Shown here one piece after another: positions 5,911-6,605 of a stretch of 6,605 nucleotides of DNA (positions are counted from its first letter, which is position 1; each line of letters begins with the position of its first letter). The stretch comes from Candidatus Thorarchaeota archaeon. Lineage in GTDB: Archaea; Asgardarchaeota; Thorarchaeia; Thorarchaeales; Thorarchaeaceae. The position numbers and the translations under genes are program-made. The notes below the pieces were generated by a model that did no database searches, was not told the origin of the DNA, and saw nothing but the letters and a program-made list of their open reading frames with translations. Location: the NCBI GenBank assembly GCA_030642465.1, contig DAOWNS010000105.1, positions 1-6,605 on the forward strand, in the 5' to 3' direction.

Positions 5911-6605
5911 TTATAAGGATTGTTTGTCTCTCTGCTGCCGTGATCTTCCTCGTTTCCGCCGGGGCCTAACATCTTTCCTCAGTGCTTCTATTTTGGCCAG
6001 GAGAGCGGGGGCTGGTTCATAGGAGCGACCTTCACGGCGGGCCATTTCAGCCTCTGTCGGGACCAGTTCACCCCGGAAAGCCTTGGCCAGGATTGCCTGT
6101 GTGAGCTTCTCGGCCTGCGCCGTCGCAGCCGCCACCCGCTTCTCGATCACGGCGGCCATCTTGAAGAAAATCTCAATACGCTTGGCGATTTCTTTTTGCT
6201 CTTCTACTGGCGGAAATGGAACTGTAACAGACTTGATATCGTCGAGGCCCAAACCTATTTTTGTTGCGCCTCGCTGAAGATTTTGAAATTGTGCCTGGCC
6301 TCCTTTCGCAGATGCCAAGTACCAAGCCAGCCACGGCTGATAGACGCCTGCGACTGGTCGGGCAATCGCAACATGTTGGTTCACGTATGCCTCGCCTATC
6401 CCATCCGGAACCAAGGCAGTCATTCCCACGTCAGCAGTAATTGAGACAAGAATATCACCTGGTCGAACTCGCGTCCGCTGTCGTTCTGCCCCTCTCGGTG
6501 GATTGACACGCTTAATCTGCGACAAGTCTAAAGTAATTGTGTCGTGGTCCAAATTTCCAATGCGAATAAAGGTTGAACCAGATTCTGAGTAGTATTTTGC
6601 CCATC
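5911..6605 (-). CDS. hsdS: Type I restriction-modification specificity subunit HsdS, C-terminal part (5' end outside window)
   Basis: The frame is open from the right edge to TAA at 5911-5913, giving 230 residues of a protein that is normally about 400-600. The visible part is the second target-recognition half: STFIRIGNLD near the edge, GDILVSI (about 49-55), YVNQHVAIARP, then the conserved hinge LGLDDIKSVTVPFPPVEEQ (PPVEEQ at about 131-136). A long heptad-like helix follows that packs against the methyltransferase subunits (KRIEIFFKMAAVIEKRVAAA and onward), and then AFRGELVP, typical of HsdS C-termini. The tail is strongly basic (RPRRKRGRSRQQRDK). HsdS chooses the DNA sequence methylated and cut by the HsdM/HsdR complex. 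A TTG at 6552 could be mistaken for the start, but the frame and the homologous RIGN block continue upstream, so the gene is cut by the window, not truncated. Confidence 0.96.
   Translation of the reverse strand, partial: WAKYYSESGSTFIRIGNLDHDTITLDLSQIKRVNPPRGAERQRTRVRPGDILVSITADVGMTALVPDGIGEAYVNQHVAIARPVAGVYQPWLAWYLASAKGGQAQFQNLQRGATKIGLGLDDIKSVTVPFPPVEEQKEIAKRIEIFFKMAAVIEKRVAAATAQAEKLTQAILAKAFRGELVPTEAEMARREGRSYEPAPALLAKIEALRKDVRPRRKRGRSRQQRDKQSL

Overview
Source: Every supportable gene lies on the minus strand, with Shine-Dalgarno sites of the GGAGG/GGAG type and mid-range base composition. The content (Type I restriction specificity subunit, helicase-nuclease, HEPN protein, AlbA_2 protein) is that of a bacterial or archaeal chromosomal defense island. 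The organism cannot be named from this window; a Gram-negative bacterium is my guess.

Layout in the direction of transcription (right to left): (1) 6605-5911, the C-terminal half of a Type I restriction-modification specificity subunit, HsdS, with its 5' end outside the window; (2) a 135-bp gap with no convincing terminator; (3) 5775-3172, a DinG/XPD-like superfamily 2 helicase with a probable PD-(D/E)XK nuclease domain at its C-terminus; (4) about 315 bp holding a copy of a short repeated sequence and a small, probably frameshifted reading frame; (5) 2856-688, a two-headed protein with an N-terminal gamma-glutamylcyclotransferase-like domain and a C-terminal Apea-like HEPN domain; (6) about 235 bp of untranslated sequence containing the second repeat copy; (7) 452-273, a 59-residue basic protein whose stop overlaps (ATGA) the next start; (8) 276-1, the N-terminal part of an AlbA_2 (Schlafen-like, divergent AAA-4) protein that runs off the left edge.

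Interpretation: the HsdS and AlbA_2 genes look like parts of a Type I hsd locus. The helicase-nuclease and the GGCT-HEPN genes sit between them like an accessory cargo, comparable in position to the anticodon nuclease gene prrC, which is known to lie inside hsd loci. An attractive reading is a two-gene anti-phage module: a DNA-translocating nuclease paired with a HEPN RNase-type effector that carries a GGCT-like domain. I cannot assign this pair to a named defense system. The GGCT-HEPN gene is bracketed by direct repeats of about 80% identity that include the start of the small basic gene, which suggests insertion or duplication at this point. No plus-strand gene, tRNA, rRNA, CRISPR array or transposase gene was found.
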